Shown here: piece after piece, positions 11,336 through 23,278 of the stretch
How the letters are laid out: each line of letters starts with the position of its first letter
Position numbering within the stretch: position 1 is the first letter of the stretch
Assembly: GCA_019285755.1 (NCBI GenBank)
Contig: CP079103.1
Coordinates: 4,092,001 to 4,156,000, forward strand
Length of the DNA: 64,000 nt
Source of the DNA: Chitinophaga sp. E66
Lineage (GTDB): Bacteria > Bacteroidota > Bacteroidia > Chitinophagales > Chitinophagaceae
Direction of reading: 5' to 3'
Position numbers and translations under genes: made by a program
The notes under the pieces: model-generated
Seen by the model: only the letters and a program-made list of their open reading frames with translations
What the model was told of the DNA's origin: nothing
Databases searched by the model: none

Positions 11336-12545
11336 ATGCGGAACGTGGAATTCAGGTACTTCCTCGTGATCCGTTTTGCATTGATCTTCGCATTATCGAT
11401 GCAGTTTGCCATCATAGAATGGAAGGTGTACATGCTCACGCGCGACCCGCTCAACCTGGGCCTCATCGGACTGGCGGAGTTCATCCCCGCCTTCTGCCTG
11501 GCGCTGTTCGCCGGCAATATCGTCGATAAGAAGGAAAACGCGGCATGGTGCTTAAATGCCTCATCGGGTATGTGTTCGTCGGAACGGGACTATTCCTCCT
11601 CACCTGGGACCAGGTCATGAAAGGCGTTCCGCAATCCGGGTCTTGTTCATGATCTACTTTCTGGTATGTTGCGGCGGTATCATCCGCGCTTTCGTAAGCC
11701 CGAGCAACTTTTCGCTGCTGGGCCTGCTGGTTCCCCGTAATCTATACGTCAACGCCACTACGTGGAGCACTTCCGCCTGGCAGATCGGCGCCATCGCCGG
11801 GCCGGCTTTGGGCGGGCTCTGTATCGCCATGTTCGGGGTGCACTGGTCCATGCTGCTGGTCCTGGGCTGCATCTTCGTGTCGCTCTTCTGCGTCCTGCAG
11901 ATCAAGCGCAAGCCCGTCCATTACAAAGAGATGGGCGAAACCGTGAAGGAACGGCTGACGAAGGGGCTGAAGTTCGTATGGAATACGAAAGTCCTGCTCA
12001 ATGCCATGACGCTGGATATGTTCGCCGTACTGTTCGGCGGCTCCGTGGCCATGATCACCATCTACGCCAACGATATATTGAAAGTCGGTCCGAAGGCTTC
12101 GGAGCCCTGCGCGCCGCGCCGGCCGTTGGCGCCTTCCTCACCATGATGGCCCTGGCCTACCGCCCGATCGTGACGAAGCCGGGCATTAAGCTGCTGGCGG
12201 CAGTATTCGGGTTCGGACTGTGCATCATCGTGTTCGGGATCTCGAAGAACTTCATCCTGTCTATGGCGGCGCTCTTCGGCAGCGGCATGCTTGACGGCAT
12301 CAGCGTGATCATCCGGCAGACCATCCTGCAGCTGAAAACGCCCGATGATATGCGGGGCCGCGTATCATCCGTGAGCTCCATCTTCGTGGGTTCCAGCAAT
12401 GAACTGGGATCTTTCGAGAGCGGGGTGATGGCAGGATCCTCGGGCCCGTTGGGTCCGTGGTCTTCGGCGGATGCATGACCCTGGGCGTGGTGGTGACCAC
12501 CTATGTCATCTCCCCGCCATGCGGAAGCTCGACCTGAAGGCTTAA
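11336..12545 (+). CDS. MFS transporter (EntS-like exporter family)
   Basis: Inner-membrane major facilitator of the MFS_3/EntS type. The first helices read FRYFLVIRFALIFALSMQ and LGLIGLAEFIPAFCLALFAG, the cytosolic loop begins NIVDKK, and late helices include FGFGLCIIVFGIS. The C-terminal segment LQLKTPDDMRGRVSSVSSIF is the strongest family signature. The frame breaks near 11545, 12100, 12440 and 12525; the last is repaired by adding a C. The annotated ATG may not be the true start: adding one C near 11315 opens the frame back to TTG 11295, giving an N-terminus containing DPYASMRNVEFRYFL, as is common in Bacteroidota homologues. The substrate is unknown. Confidence 0.82.
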
Positions 12546-12555
12546 CCTTTCCTCC

Positions 12556-13046
12556 TTATTTAATGATGGATTTCAACCGCTCCAGCACGTAATACACCGC
12601 CGGGCAGATCGTACTGTTCAACAGCGTGGTGTTAGGCCGTTTGAAGAATTCGTAGCTGTCTGTGTAGGGATAGTTATGGCAGTCGCCCGGGCGGACGTCA
12701 TAGATACCGCAATAGTTATCCGCGCCCAGGAACGGGCAGGGGCTGCGCTTCACTACGTAATCGCCGTCTTCGTCGAGCCGCAGGTAAGTTTCGATAAACA
12801 CGCTTTCCCGGAGGCCGAGGTGCTTGGAGATGCGCTTGATATCCGGGGTTTTGAACCTGGGGCTGATGGTTTTGCAGCAACCGGCGCACTGCAGGCAGTC
12901 GATTTGTGAAAACGCCTCGTCGTGCAGCTCCGGCAGGTGCTTTTCAGCCCCTTTTCCCTTGCGGTTCTGCATCTTCTGAAGGAACTGCTTATTGGATTTC
13001 TGCTGTTCCTTCGCTTTTTCTCCCAATCAACGAGACTGACTGCCAT
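12556..13046 (-). CDS. YkgJ-type zinc/iron-chelating cysteine-cluster protein
   Basis: Small cytosolic protein of the CxxCxxCC family with a probable metal-binding Cys cluster: CLQCAGCC at the N-terminal side, CPFLGADNYCGIYDVRPGDC in the middle, then a late Cys in STICPAVYYV. Its biochemical role is not established. The likely start is ATG at 13046 (MAVSLVDWEKKAKEQQKSNK) after adding one A to the A-run near 13016; without that repair the frame opens only at 13026. About 163 residues. It is convergent with the MFS gene. Confidence 0.82.
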
Positions 13047-13159
13047 GTACGTAATTTGGGCGCAAAAATAGGATAATCCCGCGGTATGAAAATTCCATGA
13101 CAAACAACCATGGGAAAGAAGCCGGAATATCAGCCCTATATCCCCTGTAGACCGGCTAT

Positions 13160-13191
13160 TTTGGCCATTGTGGAAAAACATCATAGCTTTG
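13160..13191 (+). promoter_or_regulatory. Bacteroidota-type promoter of gcvP
   Basis: TTTG at 13160-13163, a 20-nt spacer, and TAGCTTTG at 13184-13191. This matches the TTTG / TAnnTTTG consensus of the primary Bacteroidota sigma factor. The start codon of gcvP lies 31 nt downstream. Confidence 0.65.
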
Positions 13192-13222
13192 CGCATTCTT
13201 TCAATTAATACCTGCTTACATC

Positions 13223-16089
13223 ATGAATTTATTGAATACATTCAAGCATGCATTCATTGGCCGGCACATCGGGCCAAATGAAGCGGAAACCCGCGCCATG
13301 CTCGATAAGATCGGAATCGGATCGTTGGATGAACTGACCGGCAAAACCGTACCTGCTTCTATCCGGATGCAGCACGACCTGGCTATTCCCGAAGGGATGA
13401 GCGAGTATGATTATCTGGCGATGCTGAAGGATATTTCGCTGAAAAACAAAGTATTCAAGAATTACATCGGGCAGGGATATTACGACACGATCACCCCGAG
13501 CGTGATCCTGCGTAATATTTTCGAGAATCCGGGATGGTATACCCAATATACGCCCTACCAGGCTGAGATCAGCCAGGGCCGCCTGGAGAGCCTCCTGAAC
13601 TTCCAGACCATGGTGAGCGACCTGACCGGCCTGCCCATCGCCAACGCCTCGCTGCTGGACGAAGCCACCGCCGCCGCTGAAGCGATGACCATGTTCTTCA
13701 ACGCACTGAACAAAGATCACGACCATATCACCCGCGGTAAGTTTTTCGTTGACGAACGCGTGATGCCGCAGACCAGAGACGTGGTGATCACCCGCGCCAC
13801 CCCGCTCCAGATCGAAGTGGTGGTAGGTAATTACGAAACCGCCGCCATAGACGGACAGTACTTCGGCGCGTTGGTGCAATACCCCGGCGCCGAGGGCTCC
13901 GTGGTAGACTACCGCTCTTTCATCGACCAGGTGCATGCCGCAGGCGCATACGTAGCCATGGCTACCGACCTGCTGGCACTGTCGCTCCTCACGCCTCCCG
14001 GCGAACTGGGCGCAGACGCGGCACTGGGCAGTGCGCAACGTTTCGGCGTTCCCTGGGCTTCGGTGGCCCGCACGCGGCGTTTTCTCCACTAAAGATGAAT
14101 TCAAGCGCGCCCTACCCGGCCGTATCATCGGTGTGAGCATCGACGCGCAAAACCAGCGCGCCCTGCGCATGGCGCTCCAGACCCGCGAGCAACATATCAA
14201 ACGCGAAAAAGCCACTTCCAATATCTGTACCGCACAGGCGCTGCTGGCCAATATGGCCGCTATGTACGCCGTGTTCCATGGTCCGGAAGGCATCAAAAAT
14301 ATCGCCCTCAAAGCCAGTCTCCTCACCTCCGCGCTGAAAGCCAAACTGGCTGCCGCAGGCGTACAGACCGTGAACAAAGGGCATTTCGATACCATCACCC
14401 TTTCCGTAACAGACGCACCTGCCATTCACGCCAAAGCACAGGCGGCTGGCATCAACTTCCGCCACATCTCCGCTACGCAGGTGGGGATCTCGCTCGACGA
14501 GACCACTTCCGTAGAAGACGTGAACGCTATCCTGGCCGTATTCAACGCCGGTAAAGTAACCGAAACCGAAGTAGAAAGCGCTGCCAGCGGTATCCCTGCA
14601 GACATTCAGCGTACCAGCGGTTACCTGCTGCACCCGGTGTTTAACAGCCACCACAGCGAAACGGAAATGATGCGCTACATCAAATGGCTGGAAAATAAAG
14701 ACCTGTCGCTCAATACCTCCATGATCTCCCTCGGCTCCTGCACCATGAAACTGAACGCAGCCACCGAAATGATCCCCTGAGCTGGAGCCACTGGAGCAAA
14801 ATGCACCCCTTCGCTCCCAAAGAGCAGGCGGGCGGGTACCTCCAGATCGTTCAGGAACTGAGCGAATACCTTTGCAAGATCACCGCGTTCGACGCCTGCT
14901 CCCTGCAGCCTAACTCCGGCGCACAGGGCGAATATGCCGGCCTCCTGGCCATCCGCAATTACCACGAAAGCCGTGGCGAATCGCACCGCAACGTGATCCT
15001 CATCCCCATCTCCGCACACGGTACCAACCCCGCCTCCGCCGTTATGGCCGGCTATAAAGTGGTGATCGTTAAGGCCCTGGAGAACGGTTACATCGATGTG
15101 GCCGACATGAAGGCCAAAGCGGAACAATACAAAGACAACCTCGCCGGCGTCATGATCACCTACCCGTCTACCTACGGCGTATACGAAGAAAGCGTGAAAG
15201 AGATCTGCCAGATCATCCACGACAACGGCGGACAGGTATATATGGACGGCGCGAACATGAACGCCCAGGTAGGCCTTACGGCTCCCGGCCTCATCGGCGC
15301 CGACGTTTGCCACCTGAACCTGCACAAGACCTTCGCCATCCCTCACGGCGGCGGCGGCCCCGGCATGGGCCCCATCTGCGTAGCGAAGCACCTGGCGCCG
15401 TTCCTCCCCGGGCACGTGGAGCTGAACGATAACAAAGCTTCCCACGCCGTTTCCGCGGCTCCCTTCGGCAGCGCTTCCATCCTCCTCATCTCTTATGCCT
15501 ACATCCGCCTCCTGGGCCGTGCAGGCGTGAAGAAATCCACCGAATACGCGATCCTCAACGCCAACTACATGAAAGCCCGGCTGGAAAACGCCTACGACAT
15601 TCTGTACACCGGCGTGAGCGGCACCTGCGCACATGAGTTCATCGTGGACCTGCGCCCCTTCAAAGGCACCGCAGGCATCGAGGCGGAAGATGTGGCCAAG
15701 CGCCTGATGGACTATGGTTTCCACGCTCCTACCATGAGCTTCCCCGTTCCCGGCACGATCATGATCGAGCCCACGGAAAGCGAGGACAAAGCCGAACTGG
15801 ACCGCTTCTGCGACGCGCTCCTCTCCATCCGTGAAGAGATCCGCGCAGTAGAAGAAGGCAAGGCAGACAAGGCCAATAACGTGCTGAAAAACGCTCCGCA
15901 CACCCAGGCCGTGATCACCGCAGACGACTGGACGCGCCCCTACGGCCGCCAGCAAGCCGCCTTCCCCTGGAATACGTGAAAACCGCCAAATTCTGGCCCT
16001 CCGTTTCCCGCGTGAACAACACCTTCGGCGACCGTAACCTCATCTGCACCTGCGAACCTACCAGCGCTTACGCAGAAGCCGAAGCTTAA
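13223..16089 (+). CDS. gcvP: Glycine dehydrogenase (decarboxylating), P-protein
   Basis: PLP enzyme of the glycine cleavage system. It decarboxylates glycine and passes the aminomethyl group to lipoylated GcvH. This is the long fused form (about 956 residues) with both P1 and P2 halves: [20 protein letters not shown] at the N-terminus, [20 protein letters not shown], then [15 protein letters not shown] and the PLP-lysine region [20 protein letters not shown]. The frame breaks near 14057, 14077, 14772 and 15966; each is repaired by adding one C or T in a short run. It is transcribed alone from the promoter at 13160-13191 and ends at a strong terminator. No other gcv genes are adjacent. Confidence 0.95.
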
Positions 16090-16120
16090 TCAGTAACTTT
16101 TATTTAGAAGTATAATTTTC

Positions 16121-16151
16121 AAGGGTGACTGTTCCGACAGTCACCCTTTTT
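16121..16151 (+). terminator. Rho-independent terminator of gcvP
   Basis: Perfect 12-bp stem AAGGGTGACTGT (16121-16132) / ACAGTCACCCTT (16137-16148) with a TCCG loop, followed by a T-run. Confidence 0.85.
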
Positions 16152-16254
16152 CATGCCCGCATGCCTATAGTTTTGATAAAGGCTAAATAATTTCAGCCGT
16201 TGGCGTGTGGAATTTTTCCGTTCATGCATCTTTTAACTATTGACTTCGTTTATC

Positions 16255-16269
16255 TACGAAACTTTCGTA
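16255..16269. promoter_or_regulatory. Operator-like palindrome upstream of the outer-membrane barrel gene
   Basis: A perfect 15-bp palindrome, TACGAAA-C-TTTCGTA, centred 36 bp before the ATG at 16298. Its place and symmetry suit a dimeric repressor site; TACnn...nnGTA half-sites recall BlaI/MecI-type operators, but no regulator gene is nearby, so the binding protein is unknown. Confidence 0.45.
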
Positions 16270-16297
16270 ATTTTCTATCCGAAACCACTTATCTCCG

Positions 16298-19116
16298 ATG
16301 TACCGTAGTAATGCACTTTTAACTTTCCTCGTTTTGTTTTGCTTCACTGCCGTGGCCCAGCAGCGTACCGAAATTAAGGGCGCCGTGGCTGATTCGGCGA
16401 GCAACGAACTCCTTGAGATGGCCACCATCACCGCCCAGGACCCGAAAGACAGCAGCCTGATCACCTACACCCTGTCCGACAAGAAAGGGGCTTTCCGGCT
16501 CACCGGCCTGCCATCCGGCAAGCCCGTCCGTGTGCTGGTTTCCTACACCGGCTACCGCACGGATCATGACCGTAGGGCCAGACCGCTCTGACCTGGGCCG
16601 CATTTCCATCGCTCCCGCACCCACTGAACTGGGGGTGGTCGAGATAGCGGGGAACCGTCCACCGATCACCATCCGGAAAGACACTATAGAGTTTAATGCC
16701 GATGCGTTCAAGACCCGGCCCAATGCCGTGGTGGAAGAACTGCTTAAAAAGCTGCCCGGGGTAGACATTGATCCCGATGGAAAAATCACCGTGAATGGCA
16801 AGCCCGTGTCCCGGATCATGGTAGACGGGCGCGACTTCTTCGGGGAGACTCCAAAATCGCCTTAAAAAACCTCCCTACCCATATCATCGACAAGGTACAG
16901 GTGTCCGACACAAAAACGAAGATCGAGTCCAAAATGGGCATCGAAAAAGACGGCGAGGACAAGACCATCAACTTCACGCTCAAACCAGACAAAAAGAAAG
17001 GATTGTTCGGCAGGATCACCGGCGGATATGGTACCGACGAGCGGTATGATGCCAGCGGTATGCTCAGCTTCTTTGACGGGGCACGACAGATCAGCGTGCT
17101 GGGTTCATCCAACAACCTTAATAAAATGGGCTTTTCCGTGAATGAAGTGATGTCTGCCGCACCGATGCGCGGAGGCGGTATGACGGTTTCCTATGGCGGC
17201 AGCGCCGGCATGAACGTAAACGGCATCAGCTTCGGCGGCGGCGGCGAGGGCATCCGCACAGGGTCTATGGTAGGACTGAACTATAGCGATGACTGGGGTA
17301 AAGACATCAAGTCCAACTCCAGCTACCAGTTCAATAATACGCACTCTAAATCCAATACGATCTCTGAAAGCGTGTATAATGACGGCCGCAGTGTTATCGG
17401 CAACCGTGGCGGATATGGCCGGAACCAGTCGCACAACATCAACCTGAACATGGAATACCAGCTGGATTCCGTGACGATATTGAGTGTAGCGCCCCGGTTC
17501 ACCAATACCCGCCAGAGCTCCAACATGACCAATGAAGAAGCCACCTTCCGCGACGAGGATCAGAAAGTGAACGAACGCAACGGCCGGAACATCTCCAAAG
17601 GCGATCAAAACTCCTTCTCGGTAGATGTAAACGCCATGCGCACCCTCAGCAAGAAAGGCAGAAGCATCAGCCTCCGGCTGCATGGGGATTTCGGACAAAA
17701 CAACGGCAACGCATTCAACTACTCCGATCAAAAGTTCTACGTCAATAACCTCCTCGACTCCACGAATGTGCTCGACCAACGCAGCATTACTTCTGGCAGG
17801 AACGAGAACTACGATATCAGCATTACTTACGTTGAGCCCCTCAACGATCGCTGGCGACTGAATGCCAGTTATAGCTTCCGATACGGCAACAATAACTCCG
17901 CCAGGGAAACCTATAACTTTGATGAAACCCTGAAAGGTTACGAGGACTTCGACAGCCTATATTCGAACAAGTTCAACAATAAGCAGATCACCCACTCTCC
18001 TACCATGAACTTCCAGTTCAGCAACAAGAAGAAGACCATCAACGCTACCATCGGCGGCGGCGTCATCTTCAACAGCCTGGAGAATCTGAATGTGTATGAA
18101 AACGAGAACTTCAAACAGGTACAAACCAATTTCAATCCTAACTCACGTATCATGTTCACGCTGCCTAACAAAGGCCAGCTGTCTTTCAACTATAATGCCT
18201 ATACCCAGCAACCCACCATCGAGCAGCTGCAACCTGTTCCGGACAACAGCAACCCGCTGAGCATCCGGCTGGGCAATCCCGATCTGAAAACTTCTTTCTC
18301 GCATACATTCGGTATCGGTTATAACAAGTTTTCTCCCAAAGGATTTGGAATGTTCTCCAATATCGGGTTCCGCCCTGTGAGCAACAGCTTTTCCACGTAC
18401 ACGAAGGTGAACAGCGATGGTAGCCAGGTTACGCAGACCATCAATGTGAACGGCGTATATAATTACAATGGCCACATCAACCTGAGCTATAACAAAGTGA
18501 AGAAGAATTACCAGTTCCGTGTCAACGGCGGCGCTTTCGGCAACTATTCCAACAACGTCAACTATTCAAACATCAACAACGTACGGGGCGATACCGCAGT
18601 ACATAAAAACGTCAGCAAGAATTTCTCCATCGGCCCGAACGTAAACTCCTCCTTCTCCTGGAAAGAACTGCTGGACCTAACCTTAAACTACCGCCCCAGC
18701 TATAACCAGGTGACCAACAACCGCACCAGCGTAAAGACCAGCAACTTCTCGCAACGTGCGAACCTTGGAGGCACTATCTATTGGCCGAAGAACTTCTTTA
18801 TCGACAACGATCTCGCATATAACTACAACGCCAATATCGCTCCCGGTTTCAAAAAGGCGTGGCTGTGTATAGCGCCGCCATTGGTTATGAATTCAAAAAC
18901 AGAGCCGCCAACCTGAAGCTTTATGGTTATGACCTATTCCGCCAGAATACCAATATCCGCAGGATGGTAACGGAACTCGGCACTTTCGATACCCGTACCG
19001 ATATGGTGGAGCAATATTTCATGCTCTCCTTCACTTACAACTTCGCCAAGTTTGGTTCCAAGATCGGCAGCAACCGCCGCCGCGACGGGGGCCGTGGCTT
19101 TGATATGATGTGGTAA
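16298..19116 (+). CDS. TonB-dependent outer-membrane beta-barrel protein
   Basis: Large outer-membrane protein of the OMP_b-brl type. Signal peptide MYRSNALLTFLVLFCFTAVA, then a carboxypeptidase-regulatory-like domain (TEIKGAVADSASNELLEMAT), then a plug-like region (TIEFNADAFKTRPNAVVEEL, LLKKLPGVDIDPDGKITVNG), and a long barrel rich in Asn, Tyr and Ser. It ends in FDMMW with a terminal aromatic residue. Breaks near 16570, 16850 and 18858 join into about 940 residues. Glycine-rich segments (RGGGMTVSYGGSAG, SFGGGGEG) lie in the barrel. There is no SusD partner, so it is not a PUL receptor; the substrate is unknown. Confidence 0.85.
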
Positions 19117-19136
19117 TCCCGCCATTCAGAAATATA

Positions 19137-19162
19137 AAAGGCCGCCTCTGTGGGCGGCCTTT
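19137..19162 (+). terminator. Terminator of the barrel gene
   Basis: Perfect 10-bp G+C-rich stem AAAGGCCGCC (19137-19146) / GGCGGCCTTT (19153-19162), placed between two convergent genes. Confidence 0.75.
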
Positions 19163-19185
19163 GCTTTTGGCGGATGTTATCAATA

Positions 19186-20709
19186 TTATTTTACAGCGAT
19201 GCCGGATTCCTTCAGTCGCAGCGCCAGCTGAGCGTCAAAGAGGCTTTGCGGCTGAACGGGCTTGCCGGGCAATTCGTTTTTTCCTTCGTTTTTGAATTGA
19301 ATTCTTTTATCAGATTGAAATCCTGCAAACACCGGCTGTGCGAAGGTGTGGTTCTTTCTTTTTGCAGGTCCCAGAAATCATAGGTAAAGTCCCATGTAGA
19401 GCGGTGCTGGAAGTTCCAGAACACGAGATCCCGCCCATGATGAGGGAATCCCGGCTGCGGGCCGCCGATATTACGGAACACGCCGCCCCGCACATTATCG
19501 AACAAGGTAGCATAGGGTTGTCCGGAGTGACTGTCGATATTCTGATCTACCGCCATGCGACAGTTGGTGACTACGGTATTTACACCGGTATATCCTGTTC
19601 CGGGGCCATGATGGCCAGACAGGAAGTCGCAGTTCTGATGAGCACCCCGTACCCGGAGCGCGCATGAATAGTGCTGTGGCCGCCTTTTCCGCCGAAGGTA
19701 TTGCCTTCCAGCGTTACGCGGTATCCGGCACGAAGGAAGACGCCTTCGTTCCAGTGATCGAATGTGCAATCCCGGACCCATGAATCTTTCACATATTCCA
19801 TTGCCACGGCACACCAGCCGGCGTCGTGGATGCTGTCTTTATGGTGAACGAATTCTTCCGGATAGCTGTTCCAGTTGCCGGTGAATTTGATGTTTTCGAT
19901 GCCGCACTCTTCCAGGGCTTCATATTGTTCGAGGACGAAGTCGTGCCCTGGACGGGGGCGATAGCAATATGAAGTGGATTCTCGAAGCGTACGCGGCTGC
20001 CGTTCACTTCCGCGATGGTATGGATCTCCTGGATGTTCATACCGCCGTTGTCGCCGAAGAGGCGGGTCCAGTCTTTATGCAGATCCTGCGGCGCGAAGTA
20101 TTGCCGGGTGAAGGCCTCGCTTTTATGGCGGAGGGTTACGTCCTGCCCGGCTTTCAGGGCGGAGGCATTCTCAACCGTCACCCAATGGCCGCCCCGTTCT
20201 GCGGTTCCCGTTATGACCGCCAGCTTACGGGCATCGCGGCTTTCCGGCTCGAAGCGGAACTGCCGGGTGCCGATGCGCATATTGTTCGCGAAGATCTCCG
20301 TGCCGTTGGCGCCGCTGCCGGCGCCCCGCAGTACGATTCCTGATTTTCGGATGGTGATCTTTTTAGACTGGTCGGCATCGGGACAGATGCGGTATTTCCC
20401 CGCCGGAAAGAAGACGATCCCTCCTCCGTTGTTTGATTCCGCGGCCCGGACGGCTGCCTGGATGGCTTCGTCGTCGTATTCCTCGTCGTTCGGAAGGGCC
20501 CCGTAGTCGGTGACGTTGAATACTTTCTTGTAATTGCCTGCCGGCAGTGCTTTTTCGGAGAAATGATACCCGGCGTAGGAGAAATCCGGCAGAGTGGCGG
20601 CATGGCCGGCTTTGCGGGCGGCGAGGTACTCCTGCCAGAGGGGCGCGGTTTGCGCATAGGCCGTCAGTCCCGCGCAAAGGCACGCGGCGAGGGCGAAGCT
20701 AATTTTCAT
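19186..20709 (-). CDS. Pectate-lyase-like right-handed beta-helix protein (DUF4955-like)
   Basis: Secreted protein (signal peptide MKISFALAACLCAGLTAYAQ). The segment VFNVTDYGALPNDEEYDDEA, then IQAAVRAAESNNGGGIVFFP and AGKYRI, is the standard start of a pectate-lyase-superfamily beta-helix. Later come helix coils (DCTFDHWNEGVFLRAGYRVT) and a C-terminal WDFTYDFWDLQKE segment like that of DUF4955 proteins. Frame breaks near 19955, 19800, 19660 and 19320-19240 are consistent with single-base losses; the best C-terminus is LRLKESGIAVK with stop at 19186. About 507 residues. Likely acts on a plant or microbial polysaccharide, but no catalytic residues can be assigned. Confidence 0.75.
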
Positions 20710-20772
20710 CGTGGATCTAAAATTTGCGTAATACTACCGGTTTTTGCCGGCCTGTGCTGAAAGTAAATTGCT

Positions 20773-21282
20773 TTACAGGTATCTTTCCTTCACCACTTCC
20801 ATGTGATGGATGGCATGGCCGAGCATGATATACCCCAGGGCGCGGACGCTCACGGCATTGTTGCTGGCGATGCCGCTGCGGGAAAGTTCTTCTTCACCGA
20901 GGGCACGGAAAAACAGGTCGGACGAGTTGCGGACGAACTGGAATTCCTCCACCATATCGTTCCATTCCCGGTGTTCAACGCGCGCTACATCGGCGAACTC
21001 GTTTTCATCGAACCCGGGGAGCTTGTTCGCATCTTTCCGGGCGAAGTTGAGGGCGCGGTAGGCGAAGACGCGTTCGGCGTCGATGATGTGTTGAAGGACC
21101 TGCCTGATGGTCCACTTGCCGGGGGCATAAGCGTAGTCCTTTTTCTGGTCAGGGATTCTGGTAAGGAAGGCAAGCACGGACGCGGTGTGCTTGCGGAAGG
21201 CGGCGGTCAGATCTTCTTCGGGCACCCTGCTTACGTAGGTCTCGTAATACGCGGCGTACTCCGACTGCATGGGTCTGGGCAT
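20773..21282 (-). CDS. DinB-family four-helix-bundle protein
   Basis: Intact 169-residue protein of the DinB_2 family, a metal-binding four-helix bundle. The three expected histidine regions are visible: QVLQHIIDAERVFAYRALNF (first His), the middle segment around VEHREW, and GYIMLGHAIHHMEVVKE (last His pair). Known members are metal-dependent hydrolases or thiol transferases; the role of this one is unknown. It has no frame break and sits alone. Confidence 0.85.
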   Translation of the reverse strand: MPRPMQSEYAAYYETYVSRVPEEDLTAAFRKHTASVLAFLTRIPDQKKDYAYAPGKWTIRQVLQHIIDAERVFAYRALNFARKDANKLPGFDENEFADVARVEHREWNDMVEEFQFVRNSSDLFFRALGEEELSRSGIASNNAVSVRALGYIMLGHAIHHMEVVKERYL

Positions 21283-21367
21283 AGATGCTAAGTTTGAAGC
21301 CGGAAGGTAGGCAAAATCCTTTCATGTAAATCAGATCGAGTATATTTATCACTATTAACCAGAGACC

Positions 21368-23248
21368 ATGATCAAACAGACGCTGGCCCTTTTTGCGGCC
21401 ATGCTGGCATTTTCCGCCAGCCGCGCACAGGAACAGGAACCCACCTGGCTGCGCGAAAACTACGTCAAACAGGAAATCCGCATCCCCATGCGCGACGGCA
21501 CACGCCTATTTACCGTGGTATTTTCGCCGAAGAATGCCAAGGGAAAACACCCGATCTTACTGGAGCGCTCGCCCTACAGCTGCGCCCCTTACGGAGAAGG
21601 TGAGTTCCCGAAAATGCGCGCCAGCTTCGCGCATTACCTCCGCCAGGGATACATCATCGTGAAACAGGACGTGCGCGGCCGATGGATGAGCGAAGGCACT
21701 TTCGTGGATGTAAGGCCCTATAATCCAGCGCCTGATAAGAATGATACCGATGAAACCACCGATACCTACGATACCATCGACTGGCTCGTGAAAAACGTGG
21801 CCAACAACAACGGTAACGTAGGCGTTTCCGGGATCAGCTATCCCGGGTTCTATTCCACCATGGCTTCCTGAGCCATCACCCGGCATTGAAGGCCGTAAGC
21901 CCCAGGCGCCGGTTACAGACTGGTTCATCGGCGACGATTTCCATCACAACGGCGCCTTCATGCTGGCGGACGCTTTCGCATTCTACAGCGGCTTCGGCAA
22001 ACCCCGCCCCTTTCCCACCACGGTAGGTCCGACAGGTTATCCGTTCCCCACGCAAGACAACTATAAATTCTACCGGAAGCCGGCACGCTGCCGCAGATCT
22101 CCCGGTTAATGGGAGACAGCATTGCGTTCTGGAAAGACCTCAACAACCATCCCAACTACGATACGTTCTGGAAAGCCCGCAACGTTCGCCCGCACCTGCA
22201 AAAGTTGCGCCCCGCCATGCTCGTGGTAGGCGGTACGTTCGATGCGGAAGACTGCTTCGGGGCCTGGGCCACTTATAAAGCCATCGAGCAACAAAACCCC
22301 GGCATCAGCAACCGCATTGTGATGGGGCCCTGGTACCATGGACAATGGTCTACCGACGACGGCACCTACCTCGGACATGTGAAGTTTGGCGCGAATACTG
22401 CCACCTGGTACCAGGAAAACATCGAGCATCCTTTCTTCGATCATTACCTGCTGGGCGCGCCTGAAAAGTCGATCCCAGAGGCCAGCGTGTTCTTCACGGG
22501 AGAGAACCAATGGCGCACATTCGACAGCTGGCCCGCGAAAGGCGTGTCTGAAAAGGCATTGTACTTTCAGCCGGGAGGAAGGCTGTCGTTCAGCAAGCCT
22601 TCCACCGGAAAGGCATCGAGCCGATATACCAGCGACCCGAACAAACCGGTGCCTTATGCGCCGGAGATACATATGAACCGCACCATCAGCTATATGACGG
22701 ACGATCAGCGCTTTGCCGCCCGCAGGCCGGATGTGCTGGTGTTCCAGACAGATGTGCTGACGGAAGACCTCACGCTCGCCGGACCGGTGATCGCGGCGCT
22801 TCAGGCGAGCCTGAGCACCACGGATGCAGACTTCATCGTGAAGATCATCGATGTGTTCCCGGATGATTTCAGTTACGGGAGGCCGCGGCGCCTACGGCAC
22901 ATTCGCGTTATGTTTCCAGTACCTACCAAATGGGCGGCTACCAGATGCTGGTGCGCGGCGAAGTGATGCGGGGAAAATTCCGGGAAAGCTTTGAGAAACC
23001 CGTGCCTTTCACCCCGGAAAGGTTACGTCGGTTAAGTTTACGCTGCCAGATGTTGCCCATACCTTCCGGAAAGGCCACCGGCTGATGATCCAGTGCAAAG
23101 CAGTTGGTTCCCTTTGGTAGACCGGAATCCGCAGACTTTTACGGATATTTACAAAGCACGTCCCGAAGATTTCAAGCCGGCCGCCATCGATATCTGGCAT
23201 GATGCCGCTCATCCGTCACAGATATTGCTGCCCGTACTACAGAAGTAA
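21368..23248 (+). CDS. CocE/NonD (S15) family alpha/beta hydrolase
   Basis: Secreted serine hydrolase (signal peptide MIKQTLALFAAMLAFSASRA) related to X-Pro dipeptidyl peptidase, cocaine esterase and alpha-amino-acid ester hydrolase. The entry segment VKQEIRIPMRDGTRLFTVVF, DVRGRWMSEGTF and the nucleophile motif GVSGISYPGF (Ser in GxSYxG) are clear. The middle part GPWYHGQWSTDDG carries the usual His-containing loop. The C-terminal jelly-roll domain is present but broken. Breaks fall near 21870, 22080, 22880 and 23020-23110. About 627 residues when joined. Substrate, peptide or ester, cannot be told. Confidence 0.85.
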
Positions 23249-23278
23249 TCTATCCACCACGTTAAAAAATACGCAATC

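Noticed and set aside
14675-15955. Long minus-strand frame (426 residues) opposite gcvP
   Set aside because: Antisense shadow of the conserved P2 half of GcvP.
13223-16089. gcvP as a pseudogene or as separate gcvPA and gcvPB genes
   Set aside because: Frame changes do not fall at the P1/P2 boundary, and each is repaired by one added base.
16168-16175. TAGTTTTG as promoter of the barrel gene
   Set aside because: Matches the -7 consensus, but there is no -33 element at a suitable distance and it lies over 120 bp from the gene.
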